Below are positions 35,551-45,857 of a DNA stretch of 64,000 nucleotides, one piece after another. The translations under genes and the position numbers were made by a program. Below the pieces are notes generated by a model. The model was given only the letters and a program-made list of their open reading frames with translations. It was not told the DNA's origin and did not search any database. Numbering within the stretch: the first letter of the stretch is position 1; the number at the start of each line of letters is the position of its first letter. This stretch comes from Aquimarina algicola (lineage in GTDB: Bacteria > Bacteroidota > Bacteroidia > Flavobacteriales > Flavobacteriaceae): NCBI RefSeq assembly GCF_006443095.1, contig NZ_VFWZ01000009.1, positions 378,990 through 442,989 of the forward strand, in the 5' to 3' direction.

Positions 35551-37671
35551 ATGAGAGTACTTATAATCATCTTTTTAAGCATATTTTGTTTTGTAGGTCA
35601 TGCCCAAGAGGTAGATAATACCATAGAGCGTAAAGACTTAAAAAGCCAACCATATGTAGATTTTTTAACCGGAAAAGTAAAGGTAACGATGCATCCTAAA
35701 ACCGGTACCGTATCGGGGGAAGTTACTTATACTTTCAAAATTCTGGAAGCTACTCCAAGAATTCGTATTGATGCGTGGGATATGCAATTAGGAAACATCA
35801 CTATGGATAACAAAAAAGTACGTGTTGATTATGATAGAGAAGCGATTGTCATTAGTGCCGATTTTAAACCCAATGCCTTACATAGTGTTACAATTAACTA
35901 TAAAACCACGCCTAAAAAAGCATTGTATTTTGTAAAAGATAATAAAGAGAAAGATCAAATCTGGACACAGGGACAAGGTAAATATACTTCAAATTGGTTA
36001 CCGAGTTTTGATGATATGAATGAAAAGGTAGAGTTTGATCTAAATATCCAATATACAAAAGGGTATGAAGTGATTGCTAATGGTAAATTGGTATCTTCAA
36101 AACCCGTAAATGATTCGATACAAAGTTGGCAGTACGATATGACAAAACCGATGAGTAGCTATTTGGTTGCATTGGTTATTGGTAAATATGAAAAGGTTGT
36201 AGAAACTTCAGAAAGCGGGATTCCTTTGGAATTGTATTTTTATCCGGAAGATAAAGATAAGTTTGAAGCTACATACAAACACAGTAAAAAGATCTTTGAT
36301 TTTTTAGAAAAAGAAATTGGATTTCCTTATCCGTGGCAAAATTATAAGCAAATTCCTGTAAAAGATTTTTTATATGCAGGTATGGAAAATACGGGTACTA
36401 CTATATTTTCTGATGCCTTTGTGGTAGATGAAACTGCTTTTGTAGACCGTAATTACATTAATGTAAATGCGCACGAGTTGGCACATCAATGGTTTGGAGA
36501 TCTCGTCACCGAGACCGGGGGGACACATCATTGGTTACAAGAAGGTTTTGCTACTTACTACGCACTATTGGCTGAAAAAGAAATTTTTGGAGAAGAGTAT
36601 TTCTTATTTAAACTCTATGAAAATGCAGAACAACTTACAGCATTGTCCAAAACTGAAAAAGCCACATCATTATTAGATCCGAACGCAAGTTCATTAACTT
36701 TTTATCAGCGTGGGGCTTGGGCTATACACGCACTTCGTAATCTGATAGGAGATGCCAGTTTTAAAATCGTGATCCATAATTATTTAGAAAAACACCAATT
36801 CAGTAATGCAACAACCGATGATTTTATAGCAATAGCAGAAGAGGTGAGTGGTACAGATTTATCAGGATATAGAGAACAATGGTTAGAGAGCATAAAATTT
36901 CCTTCGCAAGAAGCATTGAATATATTGACCAAATCAGATTTTATCAAAAACTACCTGAGTCTTGCACAAGAACGTACACAACCCATGGCCGGTAAGTGGG
37001 GAGCATTAAAAGAAGCACTTCGTTTTCCTGTGAATGATTATTTAGGTCAAGAAGTAGTGTATCAACTAGAAGGAAAAACTGATGATGAGGTTATCGCTTT
37101 ATATGCAAAAGCCTTTGAGACCAATAATCTCTTAGTGCGTCAAACAATAGCCAATACATTAAGTACAATACCCAAAGAACTACAAGAACAATACGAATCT
37201 TTGTTAAAGGAAGATTCGTATGCTACTATAGAACCGGCATTATATCATCTTTGGGCTAATTTTCCTGAAAAGAGAAAAGAATATTTGGATCAAACTAAAG
37301 ATATTGTTGGGTTTACAAACAAGAATGTAAGGATTTTATGGCTGGTTTTAGCATTAAGTACAAAAGAGTACCAAACGATAAACCACCAACAGTTTTATAA
37401 TGAACTTTCTGGGTATACTTCTCCAAAATTTAGGTTTAGTACCAGAGAAAATGCTTTTACATATTTAGAAAGTTTGCAGGCTTTTTCTGATACAACATTA
37501 GAGCATTTGGCAGAAGGTGCAACACATCACAATTGGAGGTTTAGAAAATTTTGTAGAAATATTCTAGATAAGCTGTTAAAGGATGAAAAATATCGAAAGA
37601 AATATGTAGATTTAGCGACCAAATTACCAAAGAAACAACAAGAATTTATACAAAAACGATTAACCCCATAA
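35551..37671 (+). CDS. Exported M1-family aminopeptidase
   Basis: 706 residues: signal peptide (MRVLIIIFLSIFCFVGHAQE), an N-terminal beta saddle domain, and the catalytic domain with the exopeptidase motif GMENTG, zinc motif HELAHQW (about 308-314) and the third ligand Glu in WLQEGFATYYA. A HEAT-like helical C-terminus follows. Zinc aminopeptidases of this family trim N-terminal residues from peptides, here in the periplasm or outside the cell. The patatin gene follows 6 bp later, so they share a transcript. Confidence 0.95.
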   Translation: MRVLIIIFLSIFCFVGHAQEVDNTIERKDLKSQPYVDFLTGKVKVTMHPKTGTVSGEVTYTFKILEATPRIRIDAWDMQLGNITMDNKKVRVDYDREAIVISADFKPNALHSVTINYKTTPKKALYFVKDNKEKDQIWTQGQGKYTSNWLPSFDDMNEKVEFDLNIQYTKGYEVIANGKLVSSKPVNDSIQSWQYDMTKPMSSYLVALVIGKYEKVVETSESGIPLELYFYPEDKDKFEATYKHSKKIFDFLEKEIGFPYPWQNYKQIPVKDFLYAGMENTGTTIFSDAFVVDETAFVDRNYINVNAHELAHQWFGDLVTETGGTHHWLQEGFATYYALLAEKEIFGEEYFLFKLYENAEQLTALSKTEKATSLLDPNASSLTFYQRGAWAIHALRNLIGDASFKIVIHNYLEKHQFSNATTDDFIAIAEEVSGTDLSGYREQWLESIKFPSQEALNILTKSDFIKNYLSLAQERTQPMAGKWGALKEALRFPVNDYLGQEVVYQLEGKTDDEVIALYAKAFETNNLLVRQTIANTLSTIPKELQEQYESLLKEDSYATIEPALYHLWANFPEKRKEYLDQTKDIVGFTNKNVRILWLVLALSTKEYQTINHQQFYNELSGYTSPKFRFSTRENAFTYLESLQAFSDTTLEHLAEGATHHNWRFRKFCRNILDKLLKDEKYRKKYVDLATKLPKKQQEFIQKRLTP

Positions 37672-37677
37672 TAAAAT

Positions 37678-38601
37678 ATGCGCGCATTAGTAATTTCTGG
37701 CGGAGGTAGTAAAGGAGCTTATGCCGGTGGTGTAGCACAATATTTAATGCATGAAGCAGGGCGAAAATATGATCTGTTTCTAGGAACGTCTACCGGAAGC
37801 TTATTAGTGCCTCAATTAGCTTTGGGTAACATTGGTAAGACCTATGAGGTATATACAAATGTTAAGCAGAGTACGATTTTTAATGTCAATCCTTTTATAG
37901 TACGAAAAAAAGGAAATAGAGAGTTTGTATCGATCAACTTTTTTTCTTCTCTATGGCAGTTTATCAAAAGAAAACGAACATTTGGTGAAAGTAAAAACCT
38001 TAGAAATACGATTCGTAAAAATTTTTCTGAAGCAGAATTCAGATTGGTAAGACGAAAAGCTCATGATGTTGTTGTTACAGTTTCTAACCTCACAAAAAAT
38101 AGAACAGAATATAAGTCTATCAATGACTTTTCTTATGAGGATTTTTGTGACTGGATATGGATATCTTGTAATTATGTTCCCTTTATGAGTCTTATCAAAA
38201 AAAATGGTTGTGAGTATGCAGATGGAGGGTTTGGTTGTATGATCCCAATTAGAGAGGCAATTAGAAGAGGAGCAACAGAGGTAGATGCTATCATTCTAGA
38301 GTCAGAAAATATGGAACACAATAAGGTACTGGGTAAAAATCCATTCTCTTTGATGGTCAATCTCTTTGGCTATATGTTAGATCAGGTAGAACGCCACGAT
38401 ACTATTGTTGCTAAACTTGCCGCTGCACATAAAGATGTAGCATTGAATCTATATTATACCCCTTCTAAACTCACAGAAAACTCATTAATTTTTAATAAAA
38501 AACTGATGAGTAAATGGTGGCGACAAGGGTTTATGTACGCCGCCAAAAAATTTAAGCAAGCTGAAGAGAACGAATTAAAAGATATCGATCTTGCAGGATA
38601 A
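37678..38601 (+). CDS. Patatin-like phospholipase
   Basis: 307 residues. It begins with the oxyanion-hole motif ISGGGSKGAYAGG, then has the nucleophile elbow GTSTGS (about 37-42) and the catalytic Asp in YADGGFG, which together form the Ser-Asp dyad of patatins. No signal peptide is present, so it is likely cytoplasmic or delivered otherwise. It hydrolyses acyl esters of phospholipids. It lies 6 bp after the aminopeptidase gene. Confidence 0.93.
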   Translation: MRALVISGGGSKGAYAGGVAQYLMHEAGRKYDLFLGTSTGSLLVPQLALGNIGKTYEVYTNVKQSTIFNVNPFIVRKKGNREFVSINFFSSLWQFIKRKRTFGESKNLRNTIRKNFSEAEFRLVRRKAHDVVVTVSNLTKNRTEYKSINDFSYEDFCDWIWISCNYVPFMSLIKKNGCEYADGGFGCMIPIREAIRRGATEVDAIILESENMEHNKVLGKNPFSLMVNLFGYMLDQVERHDTIVAKLAAAHKDVALNLYYTPSKLTENSLIFNKKLMSKWWRQGFMYAAKKFKQAEENELKDIDLAG

Positions 38602-38616
38602 TTCTAATTAAAATAT

Positions 38617-39135
38617 TTAGAATAAGTCGCTAATTTCATTCTTGATAAATGCCAGTGCTGCGTCGCTGGGAGCTCCTTTTTCAATGATTTCTGTAAGAAT
38701 ATCTTCTCTCATTTTATTGGCTGAGTCGACCTCACTTTTTAAAGAAGATTTTCTGATCAAAGCAATAGTAGCATTTTTGGCAGCTTTTATGGTATTCCAA
38801 CATTCATCAGAAATATAAATCTGTTGTGTTAGGTTATGTTCAAACTCTTGATCAATTGTCTGTGTTAATAAAGAGGTATACCCTTGCTTATCGTCATTTA
38901 CAGGAGCCATGCGGGTTAAAAGGTTTCCCGGAGCTATACGTTCAAGAAAAAGAGCCATACGCTCATAAGCTTGTAATCGTAATGGTAAAGATTGTTTTTG
39001 ATTTTCTCTATGCAATAAAAATCTTCTACGTCTTTCTTCATTTGTAGTATGAAGTTTAAAAAAGTAAAATGCAAGAAGCGTTATAAGCATTGCAGGGACT
39101 AAAGAAATAAGCAAAGATGTAATGTCAAGATTCAT
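38617..39135 (-). CDS. Conserved single-pass membrane protein
   Basis: 172 residues: an N-terminal membrane helix (about 8-28), a basic stretch (EERRRRFLLHRENQK), then a helical soluble part with LPLRLQAYERMALFLERIAP. I recall this as a Bacteroidota-conserved protein of unknown function (possibly DUF7935). It is 17 bp downstream of the glutamate-synthase-like gene, on the same strand. Confidence 0.7.
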   Translation of the reverse strand: MNLDITSLLISLVPAMLITLLAFYFFKLHTTNEERRRRFLLHRENQKQSLPLRLQAYERMALFLERIAPGNLLTRMAPVNDDKQGYTSLLTQTIDQEFEHNLTQQIYISDECWNTIKAAKNATIALIRKSSLKSEVDSANKMREDILTEIIEKGAPSDAALAFIKNEISDLF

Positions 39136-39152
39136 TATTCGGTAAATATAAT

Positions 39153-40724
39153 TTATAGTTTATTTTCGTTATCGTACCCTCCTAAATATGTGCACTCTTT
39201 TAAATCTTGTGCACAAGTGTATTTAACGGGGGTTTTTGTGTATTTAAATGATTGTTCCAGTGTTTTTGTAAGTTCTCCATCATCAACATTTAAGTTAATA
39301 TCCTGCATCGTAAATTGACAAGGATGTTCATAACCGGCGGCATGTGTAATTTCGATAAATTCTTTCCTGAATGTTTTAAAATATTGAGAGAGACGATCTG
39401 ATTTAAGTGGAATATTAATCCCGTTTTGTAGCCATTTACTCTGCGTAGCAACACCACTAGGACATCGATTGGTATGGCAAACTTGTGCTTGTATACAACC
39501 GATACTCATCATTGCTTCTCTAGCGACATTTATACAATCAACTCCCATTGCAAACGCCATAGCCGCTTTTGCAGGAAATCCTAATTTGCCACTACCTATA
39601 AAAACAATTCTTTCTGTTAAGTTATAATGTTGAAAAATCTTATAAATAGAAGAAAATCCATACACCCATGGTAAGGATACGTGATCTGCAAAACTTGGAG
39701 GAGCAGCACCAGTACCTCCTTCGCCACCATCAATTGTAATAAAATCAGGTCCTTTATTTGTCTCAGCCATTAGTTTTGCTAAAAGTTCCCACTGTTCAGT
39801 CTTGCCGATAGCAGCTTTGATACCAACAGGCAAACCTGTTTCATGAGCAATATCCTCAACAAATTTTAGTAGTCCTGGGACATCAGAAAAAGCAGTATGA
39901 GCAGATGGAGAAAGTACATCTTCGCCCATTTTTACACCTCGTATTTTTGCGATCTCTGAAGTTATTTTTGACCCAGGCAATACACCACCTTTTCCGGGTT
40001 TCGCTCCTTGAGATAATTTTATTTCTATAGCTCTTATAAAAGGATTGTTTTCAACAAGTTCTTTCATTTTTTGCATCGAAAAATTGCCGTTTTCATCGCG
40101 AACACCAAAATATCCTGTTCCAAAATGAAAGATGACATCACCGCCATTACTATGATATGGTGATAAACCACCTTCTCCTGTAATATGATATGCATTAGAT
40201 TTGAGTACTCCGATATTAAGAGACTCTACCGCCTTAGCAGAAAGTGAACCAAAGCTCATAGCAGATACGTTGATGATTGATCCGGGACGATACGGTTTTT
40301 TACGATTATTATATAATCCCATTACTTTGGCACAAGGAAGAAAAGATTTATCCTTTTTATTAGGGTGATCTTGACCAACTTGAAATGGGATCATACAATT
40401 TTTTACAAAGATATGATGATGTCCGTGGAGATCTCTATCTGTTCCAAATCCTTCGTAGTTATTTTCATTTTTTGATGAAGCATACACCCATCCTCGTTCA
40501 ATCCTATTAAAAGGTAATTCTTCTCTGTTATTGGCAACAAAATATTGCCTCATTTCTGGGCCAATACTTTCTAATAAATACCTGAGATGCCCTACGATAG
40601 GAAAATTATGGCTTATTGTATGTTTTTTGTTAAAAAAGACATCTCTTATGGCTATAAGTGCCAATCCAATAATAATCCATACCCACCAAGAAATTGAACT
40701 TAAAAAAGAAAATATATTTTCCAT
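39153..40724 (-). CDS. FMN-binding glutamate-synthase-family protein
   Basis: 523 residues: a short N-terminal membrane helix (about 10-26), then the FMN-binding TIM barrel of the glutamate synthase large-subunit type, with NVSAMSFGSLSAKAVESL, GEGGLSPYH, KLSQGAKPGKGG, DGGEGGTGAAP and the Cys cluster around CIQAQVCHTNRCPSG. There is no amidotransferase or FAD domain, so it is a stand-alone GltB-domain oxidoreductase; the physiological reaction is not established. It lies between an M20 gene and a small membrane protein gene on the same strand. Confidence 0.92.
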   Translation of the reverse strand: MENIFSFLSSISWWVWIIIGLALIAIRDVFFNKKHTISHNFPIVGHLRYLLESIGPEMRQYFVANNREELPFNRIERGWVYASSKNENNYEGFGTDRDLHGHHHIFVKNCMIPFQVGQDHPNKKDKSFLPCAKVMGLYNNRKKPYRPGSIINVSAMSFGSLSAKAVESLNIGVLKSNAYHITGEGGLSPYHSNGGDVIFHFGTGYFGVRDENGNFSMQKMKELVENNPFIRAIEIKLSQGAKPGKGGVLPGSKITSEIAKIRGVKMGEDVLSPSAHTAFSDVPGLLKFVEDIAHETGLPVGIKAAIGKTEQWELLAKLMAETNKGPDFITIDGGEGGTGAAPPSFADHVSLPWVYGFSSIYKIFQHYNLTERIVFIGSGKLGFPAKAAMAFAMGVDCINVAREAMMSIGCIQAQVCHTNRCPSGVATQSKWLQNGINIPLKSDRLSQYFKTFRKEFIEITHAAGYEHPCQFTMQDINLNVDDGELTKTLEQSFKYTKTPVKYTCAQDLKECTYLGGYDNENKL

Positions 40725-40732
40725 TTAAAAAA

Positions 40733-42025
40733 TTATTGCATGTTAAGATAATCAATTGCAAGTTGTGACATCACTTTAACTCCTAATAATAGTCCTTTTT
40801 CGTCTATAAAGAATTCTGGTGTATGATGAGAAGGAGCATTTTCTACACCAGGCGTTTTACCTCCTAAAAAGAAATAAAATCCGGGGACTACTTCTTGAAA
40901 ATAAGAAAAGTCTTCGCCACCTGTAGTAGCCTTAGATAATATAACATTGTCTTTGCCTGCAATTCCCTGTAGTGTAGGGAGCATTTTCTTTACTAGATCA
41001 TGATCATTATAGGTGATAGAAGTATTATTTTGAAAATCTATTGTTGCGCTTCCACCATATGTTTTGGCAATAGACGGCACCATTTCTTTCATTCTTCTAA
41101 TAATAAGTGCCCTCATCTTTGGGTCAAGAGTTCTTACAGTTCCAATCATTTCGGCAGTTCCCGGAATGATATTAAATCGTACTCCACTTGTTATTTTACC
41201 TACGGTAATTACAGCAGCTTCGTCTACCAATGGGGCTTCTCTACTAATAATAGTTTGTAGACCATCTATAATTTTTGCTGAAATCACAATAGGATCTGTT
41301 CCTGACCAAGGCGCAGAACCATGTGTTTGTTTTCCTTTTACATTGATTACAAATCGTTCTACCGCTGCCATAGTACCTCCGGGTTTGTATCTTATTTTTC
41401 CAACTTCTGTTCCAGAATTAATATGTAATCCAAAAATGGCATTTACATCCGGGTTTTTAAGAACCCCTTCTTTAATCATAAGTTTTGCTCCTCCTTCTTC
41501 GCCCGGTGGAGGACCTTCTTCAGCCGGCTGAAAAATAAACTTTACAGTTCCCGAAATTTTATCCTTATGTTTTGAAAGTATTTCGGCAACTCCCATTAAT
41601 ATGGCTGTATGTGTATCATGACCACAAGCATGACTAACACCAACTTCTGTATTCAAAAAAGTCGTTTTGACAGTTGATTTAAAAGGAACATCTGCTATTT
41701 CAGTTACAGGCAATGCATCAATATCTGCTCTTAAGGCTACTGTTTTTCCTTTTTTGTCACCTTTTAAAATACCTATAACACCAGTTTTTGCTACATTTTC
41801 TGTAACGTCTAAACCTAAATCTTTAAGATGTTTGGCGATTTTTTTAGCAGTTTCAACTTCTCGATTTGATAATTCTGGATTTTGATGAAAATCTCTTCTC
41901 CATTCTATTACTTTGGATTCAATTTCTTCTGCCATTTTATTAACCGCAGGATCGATTTTTTGCGCATTAATCGAACAGAATGTAAATAAAAAGGCAAATA
42001 TGAAGATTTGTGCTTTTGTAATCAT
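40733..42025 (-). CDS. Exported M20-family amidohydrolase
   Basis: 430 residues: signal peptide (IFIFAFLFTFCSINAQ), then a metal-dependent amidohydrolase of the hippurate hydrolase/IAA-amino-acid hydrolase type, with RRDFHQNPELS, SHACGHDTHTAILMG, FQPAEEGPPPGEEGGA and a late metal ligand in SHHTPEFFID. It cleaves N-acyl amino acids in the periplasm. It is 8 bp upstream of the glutamate-synthase-like gene, so the two share a transcript. Confidence 0.95.
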   Translation of the reverse strand: MITKAQIFIFAFLFTFCSINAQKIDPAVNKMAEEIESKVIEWRRDFHQNPELSNREVETAKKIAKHLKDLGLDVTENVAKTGVIGILKGDKKGKTVALRADIDALPVTEIADVPFKSTVKTTFLNTEVGVSHACGHDTHTAILMGVAEILSKHKDKISGTVKFIFQPAEEGPPPGEEGGAKLMIKEGVLKNPDVNAIFGLHINSGTEVGKIRYKPGGTMAAVERFVINVKGKQTHGSAPWSGTDPIVISAKIIDGLQTIISREAPLVDEAAVITVGKITSGVRFNIIPGTAEMIGTVRTLDPKMRALIIRRMKEMVPSIAKTYGGSATIDFQNNTSITYNDHDLVKKMLPTLQGIAGKDNVILSKATTGGEDFSYFQEVVPGFYFFLGGKTPGVENAPSHHTPEFFIDEKGLLLGVKVMSQLAIDYLNMQ

Positions 42026-42138
42026 ATGTTAGTACTTAAATTATGTAAAGAAAAGAATTTATCTAGAAATATGGTAACCAAACTATATCGGTATCCTCAA
42101 AAGTTTCTTGGATAAATATATATATTTCTATGTCTTAA

Positions 42139-42678
42139 TTAAAAATTAATAAGTCGATATTCTTCATTTTGCAATTGTACAAGGGCAGTCATAGCAGACA
42201 AAGCAAATTTTACTTCCGGTAAAGTATCTTCTTGAGAAATATTACGATAAGCTGCTGTTTGTCCACATAAAATAATTTGTACTCCTTTATCAGATAGCGC
42301 TTTGATTAAAGGTGCATTTGGATTTTCAATTTTATACTTTTCGTGATACTTTTTTGAGTCAAGGATATCACTTGATGCAGATCCGTGAATTACTAATGCA
42401 ACTTTTAATTTTTCTATAGGCACTCCTGCCTTTTCATGCATGTTTAAATATCTGGCAGCGGTATTAAATAGAGGATTTACCTTCGAATGATCTTCAAAAT
42501 TTCGTCCAATATCAAAAACTACTTTCAGTTCCTGATCAGTTCTAGTTTCAAATTCAGGCGAGATTACTTCAAATGTTTTGCCGTATTGCGTAATAACGTT
42601 ACCACTTTTTGCTTTCTGTTGAGCAGATAGTAACAATGGAAATATGATAAGAGAGAGTGTTGATATTGTGTTTTTCAA
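42139..42678 (-). CDS. Exported DsrE-family protein
   Basis: 179 residues: signal peptide (TISTLSLIIFPLLLSAQ) and a DsrE/DsrF-like fold, with KVALVIHGSASSDIL, IKALSDKGVQIILCGQTAAYRNI (the Cys conserved in many DsrE proteins) and ALSAMTALVQLQNEEYRLI. Family members bind or move sulfur, but the exported members are poorly characterised. It stands alone. Confidence 0.85.
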   Translation of the reverse strand: MKNTISTLSLIIFPLLLSAQQKAKSGNVITQYGKTFEVISPEFETRTDQELKVVFDIGRNFEDHSKVNPLFNTAARYLNMHEKAGVPIEKLKVALVIHGSASSDILDSKKYHEKYKIENPNAPLIKALSDKGVQIILCGQTAAYRNISQEDTLPEVKFALSAMTALVQLQNEEYRLINF

Positions 42679-42860
42679 ACTTTAATTTTTTAGAATCCTA
42701 AATATATTCAAAAATCATATAATGAAAAACTAAAAAATTAATTTTAGAGAAATGACTTATAAAGATCATTATTAATAAGTATAATTTTAAATATATAAAA
42801 GACATGTATACAATTGATACATGTCTTTATGTGTTGTCATCGAGTTTTTGTCATAAAGTA

Positions 42861-43148
42861 TCAAGAAATCGCTATGATTCTTTCTAGGGGTATAATTGTA
42901 CTTTGTTTTAGGATTACTGCTTTATCTGTTATTCCCCATATGGTTGTTTCTACTCGTTTTAAGCCATTATCATCGACAAATAAAATCTTTACTTTTTGAT
43001 GTTCTAGGTTACCCAGAGAAAGTGCTCTTTGTAAATCCAAGAATCGATCAATTTGATCTTTTCTTTTATTTAAAACATCTTCTTTTGGAAACTTTAAAAA
43101 TTTGATTTGTTCTTTTTGCACAATTTGTGCTGTAATGTTTGGGGCCAT
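42861..43148 (-). CDS. Small conserved protein of unknown function
   Basis: 95 residues from the ATG at 43148 (MAPNITAQIVQKEQI); an upstream extension of 13 codons has no support. A helical first half is followed by strand-rich KVKILFVDDNGLKRVETTIWGITDKAVIL. Recalled as a flavobacterial conserved small protein; no domain can be named. An antisense frame of 61 codons overlaps it and is rejected. Confidence 0.7.
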   Translation of the reverse strand: MAPNITAQIVQKEQIKFLKFPKEDVLNKRKDQIDRFLDLQRALSLGNLEHQKVKILFVDDNGLKRVETTIWGITDKAVILKQSTIIPLERIIAIS

Positions 43149-43444
43149 AATGTAGATTTTGGTTAAAATTAGTTCTCGAAAAAACAATAGTTATGACGAT
43201 TGTTTAGTTAAATATATGTATTTTATCTTTTAAAAGTGAATTTAATCTATTTTTTTAACTAAATTTTTGATAATTAGTAAGAAAATTACTGTATTTATAA
43301 ATTCATTATTTTTTAGTGATTTTATAGTTTAAAGTGAATGTTATGGGAGCGAGTTATTGACTAAGATTTGTTTACAAAAAATGGATATAGCGTTTTTATA
43401 AACGTTGTTCTTTCCTTAAATTTCAGGCTTAAAAAAATGTTGCT

Positions 43445-45769
43445 TTGGAAGAATACATTGCTGAATTAAATGATGCGCAAAGAGCGCCTGTTTTGCAGAA
43501 AGATGGACCTATGATTGTTATTGCCGGTGCAGGTTCAGGAAAAACAAGGGTGTTGACATATCGTATTGCTTATCTGATGCATCAAGGAATCGATGCGTTT
43601 AATATTTTATCTCTCACATTTACAAATAAGGCTGCTCGTGAAATGAAAAAACGTATCGCAGATATTGTAGGGACAAGTGAGGCCAAGAATCTTTGGATGG
43701 GAACATTTCACTCTATTTTTGCTAAGATTCTTAGATTTGAGGCAGACAAACTAGGGTATCCATCAAATTTTACAATTTACGATACTCAAGATTCTCAAAG
43801 ACTAATAGCTTCTATTATTAAAGAGATGGGCCTTGATAAGGACATTTATAAGTATAAACAAGTATACTCTAGAATTTCGTCTTATAAAAATAGCTTGATT
43901 ACTGTAAAAGCTTATTTTCAAAATGCAGAATTAGTAGAAGCAGATGCGATGGCAAAACGGCCACGAATGGGAGAGATTTATCAAAACTATGTAGAACGCT
44001 GTTTTAAAGCAGGAGCAATGGATTTTGATGATCTTTTATTAAAAACAAATGAGCTTCTGAATCGTTTTCCAGATGTTTTGGCCAAATATCAGAATAGATT
44101 TAGGTATATTTTGGTTGATGAGTATCAAGATACAAATCATTCTCAATACTTGATTGTTAGAGCACTTTCAGATAAATTTCAAAATATATGTGTCGTAGGG
44201 GATGATGCTCAAAGTATTTATGCTTTTCGAGGGGCAAATATCAATAATATCCTTAATTTTCAGAGGGATTATGATAACGTACAACAATACAGACTTGAAC
44301 AGAATTACAGATCTACTAGAAATATTGTAGAAGCTGCAAATTCTATCATAGATAAAAATAAAACAAAATTAGAAAAGGTAGTTTGGACTGCAAATGAACC
44401 CGGACCCAAAATTATTGTTAATCGACTATTGACGGATGGAGATGAGGGTAGATATGTGGCAAGTTCTATTTTTGAGAATCAAATGCAGTATCAGTTGACT
44501 AATGGTCAATTTGCAGTTTTATATAGAACCAATGCTCAATCTAGAGCTATAGAAGACGCATTGCGTAAAAGAGATATAAAATATCGAATTTATGGAGGGC
44601 TTTCTTTTTATCAGCGTAAAGAGATAAAAGACGTACTGGCATATCTACGATTGATTATTAATCCTAGTGATGAAGAAGCTTTAAAACGTGTTATAAACTA
44701 TCCTGCCAGAGGTATAGGTGCTACTACTGTTGATAAACTTATTGTAGCGGCAAATCACTATGAACGCTCAATTTTTGAAGTTATAGAAAACTTGGACCGG
44801 ATTAATCTTAAGATTAATAGTGGGACTAAAACAAGATTGGAGAACTTTATCACTATGATCAAAAGTTTTCAAATCACTAACGAAACATCTGATGCTTTTG
44901 TGCTATCAGAAATGGTAGCAAAAAAAACAGGGTTGCTGCAAGAGTTGAAAAAAGATGGAACACCAGAAGGAATTGCTCGTATCGAAAATATAGAAGAACT
45001 CCTTAATGGTATTAGAGACTTTGTTGAAGGACAAAAAGAACTTGATGAAGCGACTGGCTCGCTCACAGAATTTTTAGAAGATGTTGCTCTGGCTACAGAT
45101 TTGGATCAAGATACAGGAGATGATGATAGAGTGGCATTAATGACAATCCATCTTGCAAAAGGATTAGAATTCCCTTATGTATATATTGTTGGTATGGAAG
45201 AAGATCTTTTTCCATCGGGAATGAGTATGAATACTAGAAGTGAGCTCGAAGAAGAACGACGTTTATTTTATGTTGCATTGACCAGAGCAGAAAAACAAGC
45301 ATATCTAACCTATACACAATCTCGTTATCGATGGGGGAAGTTAGTAGATGCAGAACCTAGTCGATTTATAGAAGAAATCGATGATAAATTTTTAGATTTT
45401 ATTACACCGGTCGATAACTATAAATATAAACCGCTCATAGATTCTGATATCTTTGGAGAGGTTGATAAAAGCAAATTACGCCTCAAGAAGCCTGTTTCAG
45501 GTTCTCCGCCTTTGGCACATAAACCTACTGAGGACCAGTTGCGAAAATTAAGAAAGCTAAGACCTGCATCTAGTGCTAATGAAACCAAAAATACAATTTC
45601 AATCGATGGTAACCTTGTTGCCGGTGCTACAGTAGAGCATATGAGATTTGGAATTGGTAAAATTCTTAAAATAGAAGGAGTAGGGCAGGATAGAAAAGCT
45701 GAAATTCATTTTGAAAAAGGAGGAATCAAAAAATTATTACTTCGTTTTGCGAAGTTAAAGGTTCTTTAA
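43445..45769 (+). CDS. UvrD/PcrA-type 3'-5' DNA helicase
   Basis: 774 residues starting at TTG (MEEYIAELNDAQRAPVLQ); no in-frame ATG lies near enough, and the N-terminus aligns with relatives. SF1A motifs are complete: Walker A GAGSGKT, motif II VDEYQDTN, GDDAQSIYAFRGA, QNYRST, HLAKGLEFPYVYIVG and RRLFYVALTRA. A C-terminal Tudor-like module follows (VEHMRFGIGKILKIEG), typical of PcrA/UvrD. It acts in nucleotide excision repair and replication-transcription conflicts. Confidence 0.95.
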   Translation: MEEYIAELNDAQRAPVLQKDGPMIVIAGAGSGKTRVLTYRIAYLMHQGIDAFNILSLTFTNKAAREMKKRIADIVGTSEAKNLWMGTFHSIFAKILRFEADKLGYPSNFTIYDTQDSQRLIASIIKEMGLDKDIYKYKQVYSRISSYKNSLITVKAYFQNAELVEADAMAKRPRMGEIYQNYVERCFKAGAMDFDDLLLKTNELLNRFPDVLAKYQNRFRYILVDEYQDTNHSQYLIVRALSDKFQNICVVGDDAQSIYAFRGANINNILNFQRDYDNVQQYRLEQNYRSTRNIVEAANSIIDKNKTKLEKVVWTANEPGPKIIVNRLLTDGDEGRYVASSIFENQMQYQLTNGQFAVLYRTNAQSRAIEDALRKRDIKYRIYGGLSFYQRKEIKDVLAYLRLIINPSDEEALKRVINYPARGIGATTVDKLIVAANHYERSIFEVIENLDRINLKINSGTKTRLENFITMIKSFQITNETSDAFVLSEMVAKKTGLLQELKKDGTPEGIARIENIEELLNGIRDFVEGQKELDEATGSLTEFLEDVALATDLDQDTGDDDRVALMTIHLAKGLEFPYVYIVGMEEDLFPSGMSMNTRSELEEERRLFYVALTRAEKQAYLTYTQSRYRWGKLVDAEPSRFIEEIDDKFLDFITPVDNYKYKPLIDSDIFGEVDKSKLRLKKPVSGSPPLAHKPTEDQLRKLRKLRPASSANETKNTISIDGNLVAGATVEHMRFGIGKILKIEGVGQDRKAEIHFEKGGIKKLLLRFAKLKVL

Positions 45770-45857
45770 AAATTAACAACTTGTTTGGATATTATGGTTA
45801 CAGATTTAGCCACTTTATGATGCATTTTACATTATCTTTAATGCATATTATTTTTTG